From NCBI GenBank assembly GCA_029582265.1, contig CM055816.1:96374809-96438808 (forward strand): DNA of 64,000 nt, given 5' to 3'. The notes below the pieces were generated by a model. It was not told where the DNA came from, ran no database searches, and saw only the letters and a program-made list of their open reading frames with translations. This document shows, piece after piece, positions 11,818-23,655 of the stretch; within the stretch, counting starts at the first letter, position 1; every line of letters starts with the position of its first letter. This stretch comes from Zoroaster sp. YZ-2022 (taxonomy: Eukaryota; Echinodermata; Asteroidea; Forcipulatida; Zoroasteridae). Position numbers and translations under genes: made by a program.

Positions 11818-14075
11818 TAGGAGCTACGCAGGTCTAGTATTTAGGCTGCATCCATCGTCATTGGATAATGGGCAGTGTGTATAATACAGTATAGGAGCTA
11901 CGCAGGTCAAGTATTAGGCTGCATCCATCGTCATTGGATAGTGGGCAGTGTGTATAATACAGTATAGGAGCTACGCAGGTCTAGTATTAGGCTGCATCCA
12001 TTGTCATTGGATAGTGGGCAGTGTGTATAATACAGTATAGGACCTATGCAGGTCTAGTATTAGGCTGCGTCCATTGTCATTGGATAGTGGGCAATGTGTA
12101 TAATACAGTATAGGAGCTACGCAGGTCTAGTATTAGGCTGCATCCATCGTCATTGGATAGTGGGCAGTGTGTATAATACAGTATAGGAGCTACATGTACG
12201 CAGGTCTAGTATTAGGCTGCATCCATTGTCATTGGATAGTGGGCAGTGTGTATAATACAGTATAGGAGCTACGCAGGTCTAGTATTAGGCTGCATCCATT
12301 GTCATTGGATAGTGGGCAATGTGTATAATACAGTATAGGAGCTACGCAGGTCTAGTATTAGGCTGCATCCATAGTCATTGGATAGTGGGCTCTGTGTATA
12401 ATACAGTAAACTACATACGCAGGTCTACAAATAGGCTGCATACATAGTCATTTGATAGTGGGCGATGTGTATACTACAGTATAGAGCCTACGCAGGTCTA
12501 GTATTAGGCTGCATCCATCGTCATTGGATAATGGGCAGTGTGTATAATACAGTATAGGAGCTACGCAGGTCTAGTATTAGGCTGCATCCATCGTCATTGG
12601 ATAGTGGGCAATGTGTATAATACAGTATAGGAGCTACGCAGGTCTAGTATTAGGCTGCATCCATCGTCATTGGATAGTGGGCAGTGTGTATAATACAGTA
12701 TCTAGGACCTACGCAGGTCTAGTATTAGGCTGTATCCATTGTCATTGGATAGTGGGCAATGTGTATAATACAGTATAGGAGCTACGCAGGTCTAGTATTA
12801 GGCTGCATCCATTGTCATTGGATAGTGGGCAATGTGTATAATACAGTATAGGACCTACGCAGGTCTAGTATTAGGCTGCATCCATTGTCATTGGATAGTG
12901 GACAGTGTGTATAATACAGTATAGGAGCTACGCAGGTCTAGTATTAGGCTTGCATCCATTGTCATTGGATAGTGGGCAGTGTGTATAATACAGTATAGGA
13001 GCTACGCAGGTCGAGTATTAGGCTGCATCCATTGTCATTGGATAGTGGGCAATGTGTATAATACAGTATAGGAGCTACGCAGGTCTAGTATTAGGCTGCA
13101 TCCATCCTCATTGGATAGTGGGCAATGTGTATAATACAGTATAGGAGCTACGCAGGTCTAGTATTAGGCTGCATCCATCCTCATTGGATAGTGGGCAATG
13201 TGTATAATACAGTATAGGACCTACGCAGGTCTAGTATTAGGCTGCATCCATCCTCATTGGATAGTGGGCAATGTGTATAATACAGTATAGGAGCTACGCA
13301 GGTTTAGTATTAGGCTGCATCCATTGTCATTGGATAGTGGGCAGTGTGTATAATACAGTATAGGAGCTACGCAGGTCCAGTATTAGGCTGCATCCATTGT
13401 CATTGGATAGTGGGCAGTGTGTATAATACAGTAGGAGCTACGCAGGTCTAGTATTAGGCTGCGTCCATTGTCATTGGATAGTGGGCAGTGTGTATAATAC
13501 AGTATAGGAGCTACGCAGGTCTAGTATTAGGCTGCATCCATTGTCATTGGATAGTGGGCAGTGTGTATAATACAGTATAGGACCTACGCAGGTCTAGTAT
13601 TAGGCTGCATCCATCGTCATTGGATAGTGGGCAATGTGTATAATACAGTATAGGACCTACGCAGGTCTAGTATTAGGCTGCATCCATCGTCATTGGATAA
13701 TGGGCAATGTGTATAATACAGTATAGGAGCTACGCAGGTCTAGTATTAGGCTGCATCCATTGTCATTGGATAGTGGGCAATGTGTATAATACAGTATAGG
13801 AGCTACGCAGGTCTAGTATTAGGCTGCATCCATTGTCATTGGATAGTGGGCAATGTGTATAATACAGTATAGGAGCTACGCAGGTCTAGTATTAGGCTGC
13901 ATCCATTGTCATTGGATAGTGGGCAGTGTGTATAATACAGTATAGGACCTACGCAGGTCTAGTATTAGGCTGCATCCATTGTCATTGGATAGTGGGCAGT
14001 GTGTATAATACAGTATAGGACCTACGCAGGTCTAGTATTAGGCTGCATCCATCGTCATTGGATAGTGGGCAATGT
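11818..14075 (+). repeat. 73-bp satellite array, left arm, part 2
   Basis: About 31 further units in the same orientation and phase as part 1. The array stops abruptly at GGGCAATGT, immediately before the inverted-repeat element that starts at 14080. One degenerate patch lies at 12360-12480. No gene is present. Confidence 0.96.
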
Positions 14076-14090
14076 TATTAGGTGTTCGAG

Positions 14091-15736
14091 CTACGGCGTG
14101 AACACCTATTGATATTGTTCGGGTTTTTTTTTTTCTTCTTCTTCTTCTTCTTCTTCTTCTTCTTCCGAATAAGAATTATCCAGAGACAAAAACATAGTTG
14201 CAGAGTTCACAGAACCTTAAAACTTGACACATAGTTAGACCTTAACATGTAGTTTTATGTCAAATTGTGACGTCATAGTGAGATCATCAGATATCGAATT
14301 ACACTAAATCAAAGTTTAATATTTTCAAAAAATCATATCTCATGAACCACAAACGATATTTTCACAGTCTTTGTACCATGTTATAGATCTTCAATTATGT
14401 GATTTTTCGTACACAGACGTGACCCCAATCCGACCTCTCCTTCCGGTCGAAACCGGAAGTTGAAAATTCTAAAGATTTAAAAATCATATCTCATGAACCA
14501 CAGAAAATATTTTCACAATCTTTGAATCATCTTAAAGACCTTGAAATATGTCACATTTCTTACACAGACATGACCCCAATTTGACCTCTCCTTCCGGTCG
14601 AAAACAGAAGTTTAAACGAACAACTATTCAGAAGCACAGCCATACTGATGTTCTCTTACACACAGACATATCGGCCTATAGTGTGTGCGTTATCTAATTA
14701 GAATAGAATAGTTCGAGTTTACGAAGACCGCGCAGGTCATGACCTGCCATGCATGCACGCGCACAGTATGCAGCAGCAAAAACAATGGCTTCCCTGAGTG
14801 TCGGGCCCGTCTGCAGAAAATGCGTCGCAGAAAATGTACTAATTTAGCATGGAATCCAAATTGTTATCATTTTTGGAGATGAGTTGGACAAAGATTCTTT
14901 CATGTGCAAGTGGATGGAAGAAATAGACGGTATGGTTGAGTGTGATATTGCCAATGTCTAAGCGTTAGGGCTGTTGGAGCTAACGTACATAACATACGTC
15001 GCAGCTAACGTTACAGGTAATGTAGGAATTAAGTTTTAAAAAATTTGAAAAATATCTGGACCTAATCAGACTACATATATTTTGTAAAATAGTTGGACTT
15101 AGGCCTATATGAAAAATATCCTTGACAATTTAACTTATGTCTTCAGACTTTTAATATCTCATTGTGATCTGTCCCTCAGTATCGTGTAGTGACAATTAAA
15201 AAAAAAGATCATTCCTGGTGATTATTTTCAATAGTTACCATGTTAATACCTTGACCAACAAAATAAACTATAACCCTAACCACCCCAAATCCATCAAAAT
15301 CCGGAAAGGGGCACTTTTGGGGAAACAAAATCAGCACTGTTGAAAAATGGGATCTTTATAATGGAGTTTTATCAGATACTTAAAAGTAATACTACATGTA
15401 TTGTAGTTGCACAAACATAACGTTGTACATGAGCCAAGAATATTCAACCTTTGGCGGTGTAAATAAGCATGGAAATGAACTTCAAGCTGAACTAAAGTTT
15501 TGGGTTATTTTTTCATAGTGTATACAATGAAGATGGATGCTGACCCAATTATTTATTATTTTACATGTATGGATGAATAGCCGACATTCCTAAAATTAAT
15601 TACCATTCGATTTACAGATTTATGGGTACCACTCTGAGTGGTACAAATGCTTCCATGCCATTTGCAGGGCTGAGAGGAAGAAATAAGATTAAGAAGAAAC
15701 AGAAACATCAAGGTAGGCAAATATTGAAAAATACGG
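14091..15736. other. Left interior of the 7.65-kb element, no gene recognised
   Basis: It contains a T-run plus (CTT)n microsatellite at 14127-14166 and two near-repeats at 14320-14590 built on CATATCTCATGAACCACA, ACACAGAC and GACCTCTCCTTCCGGTCGAA, offset by about 160 bp. A GC-rich patch lies at 14730-14830. No domain is visible. Confidence 0.45.
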
Positions 15737-16165
15737 GTAGAATGTCGCATCCGACCGCCACTTTTTCTCATTCAGCATAACCATTAAAGTAATATTACCT
15801 ACCTCGTAAGGTGGAGAACATATGGATTATGACGGACATATACTTCACATTATTCCAGGATATTTATTTCATGAAAAATCAGCCATTTTGCTATACGATG
15901 AATTCCTCAGTCATGTCAGTCTGATGTCGTAAACTCCACAATTAGTGACCAACACAGTCATTTGTACATGCGCAGTGGCAACTATAATAGGATCCTTCTA
16001 TTTTCTGAAGGGGAGGATTTTTAGAAGGAAATAAAAGTGGATTTTAAAGATAGTTTCGCTTTCTGTACCACCAAAATCGATAGAATAATTTTAACTGGTT
16101 AGTGGTTGCAAAAAATTCCCAAAAACCCTTTAAAAGTGGTGGTCGGATACGACATTCTTTCCAAA
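15737..16165. repeat. Inverted-repeat pair, possible MITE
   Basis: GAATGTCGCATCCGACCGCC at about 15742 faces GGTGGTCGGATACGACATTC at about 16139, roughly 25 bp of near-perfect complement including AAAGTGG/CCACTTT. The loop is about 370 bp. No target duplication was identified. The open frame across 15556-15771 (-) runs into this repeat and shows no domain. Confidence 0.55.
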
Positions 16166-16191
16166 AATTCAATCAAGTTTCAAGTATGCAG

Positions 16192-16602
16192 TAAGCTTGG
16201 GCGATAACGATTTTTTTTATCCACGATATATCGGCAAACATATTGCAATTTTCAATAATATCGCAATTCTTTTTTTGCATTCATGCATGATTGCTTTAGA
16301 GCCAATAACCACAGGTATGTACCCCTCTACAAGTGTCACAATAAATTGCAAATTTATTTGCAGAGCGTGTATGTACTTCTGAAGTAGTTTGCTTTTGTTT
16401 CTCATTTCTAAAAGCTCAAAAGACTAATGGTTTTATTTCCATGGAATGTCTGACTTGACTCACAATGTCGATTTATATTTTATTGTGATATATTTGTATT
16501 CGCGATTCGCCGATATGCCGATAACTTAAATAGGTTCTCGATATTGTAATCGAATAAAAAAGTTGTCGCAATATTCGATATCGTGTTTATCGCCCAAGCT
16601 TA
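16192..16602. mobile_element. MITE with GCTTGGGCGATAA ends, about 410 bp
   Basis: The left end AGCTTGGGCGATAACG and right end TTTATCGCCCAAGCTT are inverted repeats. AGTATGCAGTA stands on both outer sides (just before 16192 and at about 16603), giving an apparent 10-11 bp target duplication. The interior is AT-rich with several ATATCG phrases. Length and lack of coding frames indicate a non-autonomous element; the superfamily is uncertain. Confidence 0.72.
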
Positions 16603-16793
16603 GTATGCAGTAAAATTGTTTCTAGTTATATGTTGCTTTTTCGTTTCTTTCTATCTGTTTACCTTGTCTTGTGTGTGTACTTTTGTTAATTTTCACTCTC
16701 TTTTTGTCTACAATGCCCATTCCCCATACTCACTTATTTCTCTATTTCTGTTAAATATTTATCATTCTTTCTTCATACATATTCAGGTCAATA

Positions 16794-17086
16794 TGAGCTC
16801 GAGCGGTAAGAACACAGCACTGAACCCCAGAGAAGAAAACCGTGGTCTTCATCAGACTTACTCCCTGACAAACCGAGAAAAATTGAGAAAAAAAACTGAT
16901 AAGTATTCACAGTGCCAAACCTTGATTGCATGCCAACTGTTTGAAGCAGCCCAACGGAAAGATGAGAGGTTACTTTTGCAAATCGAAGATAAAGATCTTG
17001 TGGGTTTAGAAGTTTGCTATCACTGTCTTTGCTATAGTATAATGAGTATGTACCCAATTCTTGACAAGGCCAGATCCATCAGATAA
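16794..17086 (+). CDS. Cys/His fragment of an unrecognised element-borne or captured protein
   Basis: The open frame begins upstream at 16616, but the part before 16794 is low-complexity. The methionine at 16794 follows a pyrimidine-rich stretch ending in TTCAG, so this may be an exon. About 97 residues: a polar leader, a basic patch (REKLRKKTDKYSQC), then an acidic-hydrophobic stretch with KDERLLLQI, DLVGLE and YHCLCY. That last order, a short helix then YH-x2-C-Y, resembles N-terminal segments of hypothetical proteins common near transposable elements in invertebrates, from general memory only. It ends at TAA 17084-17086 just upstream of a LINE. No function is assigned. Confidence 0.35.
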
Positions 17087-17159
17087 AATACCTATTTGGT
17101 ACAATGATGCATAAATAAAATTCTGTGAAGACGTCATCCAGAAGATTATTCCCAACAAC

Positions 17160-18647
17160 TTGACTATTCACTCTGATTGCAGAGTCATTCCTTGTGCTAT
17201 TAGTGACCATGATGTTATTTACACTCGTGTCAAATTTAAAATTCCTCACCAGTCACACGTTGAAAAAACGTTCAGGAGCTTTAAAAATTTTGATTGTGAC
17301 GCTTTTTTGAATGACCTTATTGGGATGCCTTGGTCAATTTTGGACGAGGTGACTGATCCTGACATTGCCTGGAACATTTGGCACAATTTGTTTAATAATA
17401 TCTGTAATAAACATGCCCCTTTTGTAACTAAGCGTTTTAAAGCTAACCTTCCTAAATGGCTAGAAAACAGAAATGACATTTTTCATTTAATGCATGAACG
17501 GGATGTAGCCAAATCTAAAGCTAGGAGAACTAAATTGAAGGAGGACTGGGATAGGGCAAATATTTTGAGAAATGATGTTACTAGACTTTGTAGAACTGCT
17601 AAAATTGGTTATTATCAAAATCATGTTCGTATTAATCAAAATAACAGCAAAAAGTTATGGGCCGGCATAAGAGAGATTCTCCCAAATAAGAAAAACAATA
17701 ATCTTCCTGGCACTTTTAATATTGATAATAAGGATGTCTCAGATCCAAAAACCATAGCCGATAGTTTTAATAATTGTTATGTTAATATCAGCAATGTTCT
17801 GTTGGCCAACATTTCAAATGACGCTAATCAAGATCCGTGCTCTTATCTAACACATTGCTCAACTAGTTTTTCCTTTTACAGAATTCCTCCAGATTTTGTT
17901 TTTAAGGAGATTGCTAGGCTGGATCCTGGGAAGTCTGCTGGTCTGGACAACATCGATGGTAGGCTATTTAAGCTGGCGGCGCCTGTTATCGCCCTCCCCT
18001 TGACACATATATTCAATTTAACCCTTTCCACCTGTACCATTCCTCAAGCGTGGAAAAAGGCCAAAGTTATCCCCATTTTTAAAGCAGGTAATCGCAAAGT
18101 GCTCAATAATTACAGGCCCATTTCGATTTTGCCGTTGGTTTCTAAAATAATTGAAAAAGCTGTCCACTCACAATTCCTCTCATACCTTACTTCAAACGAC
18201 CTTCTGTCTTCTAATCAGTTTGGTTTTAGACCTGGGTACTCCACACTTGCAGCAGTAGCTCATGCTCATGATAACTGGCTTCATCACATTAACAATGGTA
18301 ATTTAATTGGTTCTTTATTCATTGATTTACAGAAAGCCTTTGATACAGTTAACCATGATATTCTTTTACGTAAACTTTCTTTTTATGGATTATCTACCTC
18401 AGCTGTTGATTGGCTAGCATCTTATTTATCTGGAAGGACGCAGCAAGTCTGTTATAAATCCAAACTTTCTGTAGTTAATCCTGTAACATCTGGAATACCT
18501 CAGGGATCAATCCTGGGGCCCTTTACTTTTCATTGTACATTAATGACCTGCCAAAATGTCTTGATCACTGCAACATTGATATGTATGCAGATGATACACT
18601 TATTTATTATGGTGATAAAAACACTAGTCTCATTGAAAATAAATTGA
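17160..18647 (+). pseudogene. LINE endonuclease end and reverse transcriptase, first frame
   Basis: Residues about 14-22 carry SDHDVIYTR, the last APE-endonuclease motif. A linker of about 220 residues follows, then RT motifs: KSAGLDNI, NNYRPISILP, NQFGFRPGYST, the motif A aspartate in FIDLQKAFDTVNHD, and GIPQGSILGP (motif B). The frame is lost just after GP at about 18530. The real protein would continue in the +1 frame at 18533. The start at 17160 is only where the open frame has a methionine; the copy is truncated earlier. Confidence 0.85.
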
Positions 18648-18823
18648 ACTCGGATCTTCTTAATTTAACAAAATGGCTGCAGGCTAACAAACTTATTTTA
18701 AATCCTCAAAAAACAGAAGTTATGCTAGTTGGTACTGCTCAAAAACTTAAAAAGAGCAATCCCCTCGAAATTTTTATTTCTGGCCAAAAAAAAAAAAACA
18801 AGTTGATTCTCATAAACACCTAG
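18533..18823 (+). pseudogene. LINE reverse transcriptase, catalytic YADD segment
   Basis: This is the continuation of the preceding frame: YINDLP, then MYADDTLIY with the two catalytic aspartates of RT motif C, then WLQANKLILNPQKTEVML. The frame breaks again at an A-run (about 18786-18798), a common slip site. Overlap with the previous frame is due to the frameshift, not to real overlapping genes. Confidence 0.85.
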
Positions 18824-18831
18824 GGATACTA

Positions 18832-19332
18832 ATGGACAACAAACTAAATTTCTCTGAACATGTGAAAAAAGTCTGCAATAAATTAAGTTCTTCAATTTCT
18901 TTGCTCGCCAGAACAAGAACATTTGTTGACCAGCCAACAGCTTTTTTATTATATAATGCCATGGTTCTACCCCACATAGACTACTGCTGTATGGTGTGGG
19001 GTGCCAAACCCATTCTTGTCTCCAAAATTCAAAAACTCCAAAATAGAGCACTTCGCATTGTTCTTAAGCTTCCACCCATTTCACCCACCAACTTACTTTT
19101 TAGTAATCTCAATACAATGACAGTTGCCCAGCGCATTCACTTCCAACTTGCCTGCCAGGCTTTTAAGGCCTCCATTGGTGTTGCTCCAGACTGTCTCTGC
19201 CAAAGACTTAACCCGATCCAGCCTGGCGATCGACCAACAACTCAGGCAATTACACATGGTAACTTTATTATTCCCAAACCTAAATGTGAAATCTTTAAAA
19301 ACAGTTTTAGTTACAGAGCTCCTTCTTTTTAA
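18832..19332 (+). pseudogene. LINE reverse transcriptase C-terminal part
   Basis: It starts with the HLGILMD-type thumb motif (the frame enters at LMD), then HVKKVCNKLSS, HIDYCCMVWG, KIQKLQNRALRIVL and the usual C-terminal helix-rich tail of CR1/Jockey ORF2 proteins. It ends at TAA 19330-19332, about 410 bases before the A-tail. A further short frame (19124-19387) is a shadow. Confidence 0.8.
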
Positions 19333-19757
19333 ATGGTGTCCCTTTCACCTCGTTCAAACTCTTATTCTTCATTCAGGCGTTTGCTGAAGGAAGCAGGTTT
19401 GAAGTAATATTTTTTTATTATTATGTCATAGATTACCTTGTGTCTTGCCCGAGATGTAGGTATACAATTGATAATTAATTTACTTTTTTTGCTCCATTTT
19501 AATCTTCCCTTTAGTCCTATCTTTAATCAGTATGGTAGACTGGGACGGGGGTCTATTTGTGCAATTTAGTCCTTTACGTTTTATTTTGTATGTAATTGTC
19601 CATTAAGACTTTTTATTATTATTAATTCATCTGTACCTCCTGTAACAATTTTTGTATAATATTGATATATTTTTATATTATATGAGGGCCCCAAATGATC
19701 AGCTGTGCTGGATGGGTTACCCTCGTTAAAGATGGTTTTAAATAAAAAAAAAAAAAA

Positions 19758-21720
19758 AGAAGAGAATAATAAAAACAATGAAATTCTTTTCACAAAGTCA
19801 TTACATCGTAAGTTCATCAAGTACATGTATGTACAAGAAGTGGAGGGAGTTGATTGGAGTTGACCCACAATCTGAAAACACGTCTGAAAAGTACATTTCC
19901 TACGCTGGTAATTCATAGATCATTTACTAAGAATACAGTTGACTTGGTGTACAGCCAAACTCTCCCTGCAAAAGAACTGGTATAGAGACTGCAGTTGGCT
20001 CAGATACATTATGTACTGATACTGATACAGACAGCAGTTAAGGTGCTGGAGAAGCAGAGAGATTTTTACATAAAAGTGCATATCTTCACACACACTCTTC
20101 AATGCATCAGCTGTACTATATAATACACTTATAATGAAGAAATCACATGGCATTACAGTTGCCCTGGCCATCAACTTCAGATGACTTATCCTTGCACACT
20201 GCTTAACAAATGAGCCAGTAATTTTCAATTCCTGCTTTGTTCATCTTACACTAGGACACTGATTCCATGATCCGTTGAAAGTCTACTCTGATTGAGATGA
20301 TATTGCCCTTTAACCATTATCTTTAATTGAAAATTCTGTTGACTTTCTTTTCATGCACCAGTAAAGGTTTAACAATACTAGCCAAAACCAATTAATGCCA
20401 GGGACTACAGGTTCACTTGTTGGAATATTTAGTACTTCAGAAAAAGATTATTCTTTTCATTGCAAATTAGACCTAGAAGTTTGGATAACCTTTATCCTGT
20501 ATGAAATGGATTATTATTGATGGGTGCAAAAATGGATGGAAAAGGAGTATCATGACCATGACAACATAAAGCAGAAGTGTCATTTCCTTTATTACTTATT
20601 AATTGTGTGTATTAACGAAGAATGTGTTTTATCAATTTAAATATTTACACAAAACATTGACAATTAATAACCAATACTGAACTTTTTAAAGATGATAAAA
20701 GATTTACAAATTGGTCTCTGATGTAGGCAGGGTTAGAATCAGGGTTGCCCAAAGCGGGTGGGGCTCAAGGCAAGGAGATGGGGGATGGGAAACGAAACCC
20801 CAAAATATTGAGATGTATGGTCAATTTAGATTGTTTTCACATGATCAATTAAATTGGAATACTACCCCAAGACAACATGGATCTTACCCTGGGAGTAAGG
20901 GGTAGAGGACTGGGGGATCAGACGGATTGAGACCTTTTATTCAAGGCAATTCTTTTTAAACTGGTTCATTTTTTACAATGACAAATATTCCCCAAATATG
21001 GAATCCCCTTTCCAAACTCTTCCAAACTCTTCCAAACATAAAAACATAGCCCATGTGAACTATTCAAATTATACAAAATTGAAATGTACATTAAAATGTA
21101 CAGTTTTCTAAAAATGGCCGAAAGAGGGCGCTATTTTCATGTCATTCAAATGCAAATATCTGCCAAACGGGCAAGTTTCGTGATTGTGGATTTATATATT
21201 AGCAATTTACATGTAATGATCTACTGTTTCCACGCTCATGCCTGATATGTGTCACAAAACTCAATTTCTGAACACACTTTCATTGCACACCCCCTAGTGT
21301 AGTAGTCTGAAGTCAAATTACACGCCGAACTTATCTCTCGTAGCCATAGTCTCTTGTCAAGTCGCACTTGACACCACTGATGAAACCTTTCTGAAGAGAA
21401 AACCGTATTTACCAAGTTCAGACTTAATTTGGTTGGAGGAATTTAAAATTATATGGGATGACTGAACCGGAAGTTAATGTATTCAGCACATGTTATTTTC
21501 ATTATATATCATAAAAACACATATCTCCTGAAGTAACTCATATTATGAGGAACAATTTTGTGAAGTATGAATGACGTCACATAATTGAACCAGAAATTAA
21601 TGTATTCAGTATAACACAATATGTGGTATTTTATATATATTACATATTATGAAAACTCATATCTCCTGAAGTAACTCTTGTCTTTTAATAACTTTAGGTG
21701 ATGATGTCATATTAGGCGCA
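19758..21720. other. Right interior of the 7.65-kb element, no gene recognised
   Basis: Short open frames on both strands have no domain. A segment at about 20225-20315 (CACTGATTCCATGAT, then TCTACTCTGATTGAGATGAT, ending CCCTTTAA) resembles the right half of the MITE at 34987-35206. Phrases with CATATCTCCTGAAGTAACTC recur at 21521 and 21660. The stretch 20710-20910 is G-rich and structureless. Confidence 0.4.
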
Positions 21721-21899
21721 CTCGAACACCTTGAGTTTGTTTTTAACAAACTCTATACCTCTAGTTGTATTCTGAGTATGTCTTTCTCGTGAAATATTTG
21801 TCACCTATGATAGTGTTCATTCGTTTGTTTGTTTGTTCGATCGTTTGTTTGTTTATTTTCAGTGGACAACAACACAAGTTTCTTTGCTATTTTACTTAC

Positions 21900-21989
21900 G
21901 ACAGTTTTTACCACTCCAGTTTTGATCACAATCACATTGACAGGTGTCATTATCCAGTTTACCACCATTCTCACAGGACAGTGCACACT
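21900..21989 (-). CDS. EGF-like domain exon (inverted copy)
   Basis: On the - strand a TTATCTTTTCAG acceptor precedes and GTAAGT follows this 90-bp exon. Read in phase 1 it gives one EGF-like module with spacing C-x3-C-x10-C-x-C-x-C-x8-C, containing CENGGKLDND and QNWSGKNC. EGF modules of this size usually act in extracellular binding. The sequence is very close to the + strand exon at 46441-46533 but lacks one codon before the donor (three bases, in frame). No matching signal exon was found on the - strand, so whether this arm is transcribed is open. It may be a pseudo-exon of an inverted gene fragment. Confidence 0.75.
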
Positions 21990-22077
21990 CTGAAAAGATA
22001 AATAATCAAAAAAGTCAAGTTAAATGTATTATTTATTTTACTCTTTAAAAACAAATGGCACGTCGGAATATTTTTTA

Positions 22078-22116
22078 TCAAACACAAATGCCATTATCCA
22101 GTGTACCTCCATTCTT
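22078..22116 (-). pseudogene. Broken EGF exon relic (inverted copy)
   Basis: The - strand reads AATGGAGGTACACTGG, then GGCATTTGTGTTTGA, the same EGF core and the same in-frame TGA as at 46286-46353. The cysteine-rich second half is absent in both. A shared lesion means the exon was already broken before the inverted duplication. Confidence 0.7.
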
Positions 22117-22120
22117 ATAA

Positions 22121-23655
22121 GGCCATTCCAATTTTATTAGTTGGTTTACGGAGTTTTTATGTGCTGAAAAAGGTTGTCAGACAGGGGAAAAAATTATCTT
22201 ACATGTAAGTGTTGTATACATGTGGCTCATTTCACCAGGTTGGGATACACTCAAAATATGCTGAACTCAACTTTTTAAGGGACAATTGTACAAGGATTGG
22301 GCTATGTTTAGAGGAAAATTATGGTTTATCCTGATTAATTATATACTAGAGTATGAATCAGAATTGTTTTTTTAATAATTTCGGGCTTAAATTTATTATT
22401 TCTATCCAAGAATGTTGTGGTGTCCATGGAAATAAAAGTGATGAAAATTGTGACATAAAAAAATATGCATATTATGATGATGAAGAATAATATAAAAAAA
22501 ATCAAAGTAAACTTTTTCTGTTAATATATGTGTTATATGATGTTTAAATTCTCACATAAAGGTAGCCATACTGGAATATTTGCATAAATTATTTCAGCAA
22601 CGGCGCTCAAATTTTCTTTCATCGACGTAACGCATGGTGTCTTTTTGGTAAATCCGTGTTACGTCGACAGAATGGTGTAAAAGATTTTCGCCAGTGCCCA
22701 AAACTATAACATTGCATCATAATATTCATGTCCAAACCCCTCTTTAATGAATAAAAGTGTCAGCTGGAAGTTCAACTGTACCGTTTTCTCAAAAATTAAG
22801 TTGAAATACCACGACCGAATTTGGTGTCCATCCGTATTTCGTTACATCGAAGCACAATTCGTAGAAAAAAAATATATTCCACCGCGTACATTAAAAATAG
22901 TATGGTGCATAACTGATGTCTACACGACCGTCTTGATTTCAACTCATTAAGTCTGTTCTACCGAGGTTTAATTTGGCGGGAAAAGCTGTCTGAAACCCTG
23001 GCGTCTTTTGTTACGTCGATAAATTAACCAATATCAAAACAACGTCGAAAACAGCAAATACCATTGGTTTTAAAATATTATGCCAAGTTTCAACTGTTTT
23101 TAAAGCTTTTGAGGAGGGGCAAACATTTTTTCAAACATTTAAACGGAGTACTTATTTTGTGGACACTAAACAAAGCTGTCGAAAACTCTTTCACATCGAA
23201 TAAAACTAAATTGAGCCGGAGTCTCATGTTACGTCGATGCCCGCGCACCGGCTTGCGCTGCGTTAGACTTGCGCGCGCAAAAAGTGCATTCATTGCGCAA
23301 TGCTATTCAAAATGCATCGCCAGCATGCGCAACTGTGACAATGTTTGCGCAAGTGTTGGAACGAGCGTGCACGTGGCCATCGCCCGAAGCATTGCAAACC
23401 GAAATCATTGTCTAAAATGAGTCGGCATTGCCTCATGCAAATATTACAAAATAATATGCACTGATAATAGAAATAAACTACGTTTACTTTTAGGGGAATT
23501 CTCATTGATTTTAGGAGCAAACCAAGGCAAAATCGTTGTGTAGTCTTCGCCGAAATGACATACCACACGTGTCCGTAAACTGGGCAACAATGGTGTTTAC
23601 GGTCGTGTGTGAACATCGTTGGTTACAAGGCCAACCATTGTTGCTTGATTACACC
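22121..23655. other. Spacer, no gene recognised; ACGTCGA motif cluster
   Basis: TTACGTCGA or close variants recur at about 22626, 22661, 22841, 23010, 23043 and 23229 on one or other strand. A frame at 23064-23420 (+) is long but has no domain and sits in a CpG-rich patch with many GCGC words. The segment at 22219-22255 (GGCTCATTTCACCAGGTTGG) is an inverted match to 25943-25990. Confidence 0.45.

Larger units (their letters stand above)
17107..19757 (+). mobile_element. 5'-truncated non-LTR retrotransposon, Jockey/CR1-type
   Basis: The copy starts inside the endonuclease domain, near a phrase leading into the terminal SDH motif. It carries a reverse transcriptase region in three frames and ends in an A-run at about 19742-19757. 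Truncation at the 5' end with a 3' A-tail is normal for target-primed reverse transcription. Two frameshifts (about 18530 and 18825) make it inactive. It lies within the 7.65-kb inverted-repeat element. No confident target duplication was found. Confidence 0.85.
14080..21731. mobile_element. 7.65-kb inverted-repeat element, unassigned, with nested insertions
   Basis: The left end AGGTGTTCGAG (14080-14090) and the right end CTCGAACACCT (21721-21731) are a perfect 11-bp inverted repeat. They sit exactly where the left arm departs from the right arm, between the satellite and the EGF exon. The left end is followed by a second inner inverted copy (GTGAACACCT) and a (CTT)n run at 14118-14166. Subterminal regions share phrases such as CATATCTC near both ends. 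It contains two smaller inverted-repeat structures, a Cys/His protein fragment and a LINE. No clear target duplication was found, so ends could be off by a few bases. The superfamily is not recognised. Confidence 0.6.
21765..22120 (-). repeat. Left-arm inner end of the inverted duplication
   Basis: Reversed, this matches 46312-46640: broken EGF relic, the short intron with TTTTTAAAGAGTAAAATAAA and TTATCTTTTCAG, the EGF exon, and the downstream segment with AACAAACAA-type runs and GACGAGAAAGA. Homology to the right arm ends at about 22120, just beyond the relic, which marks the inner breakpoint. Confidence 0.85.

Noticed and set aside
16616..16793. N-terminal extension of the Cys/His fragment
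   Set aside because: Low-complexity Phe/Ser/Leu translation of T-rich DNA just before a splice-acceptor-like TTCAG; more likely intron.
23064..23420. 118-residue + strand frame
   Set aside because: No domain; it is in a CpG-rich patch where open frames are longer by chance, and it has no splice or promoter context.
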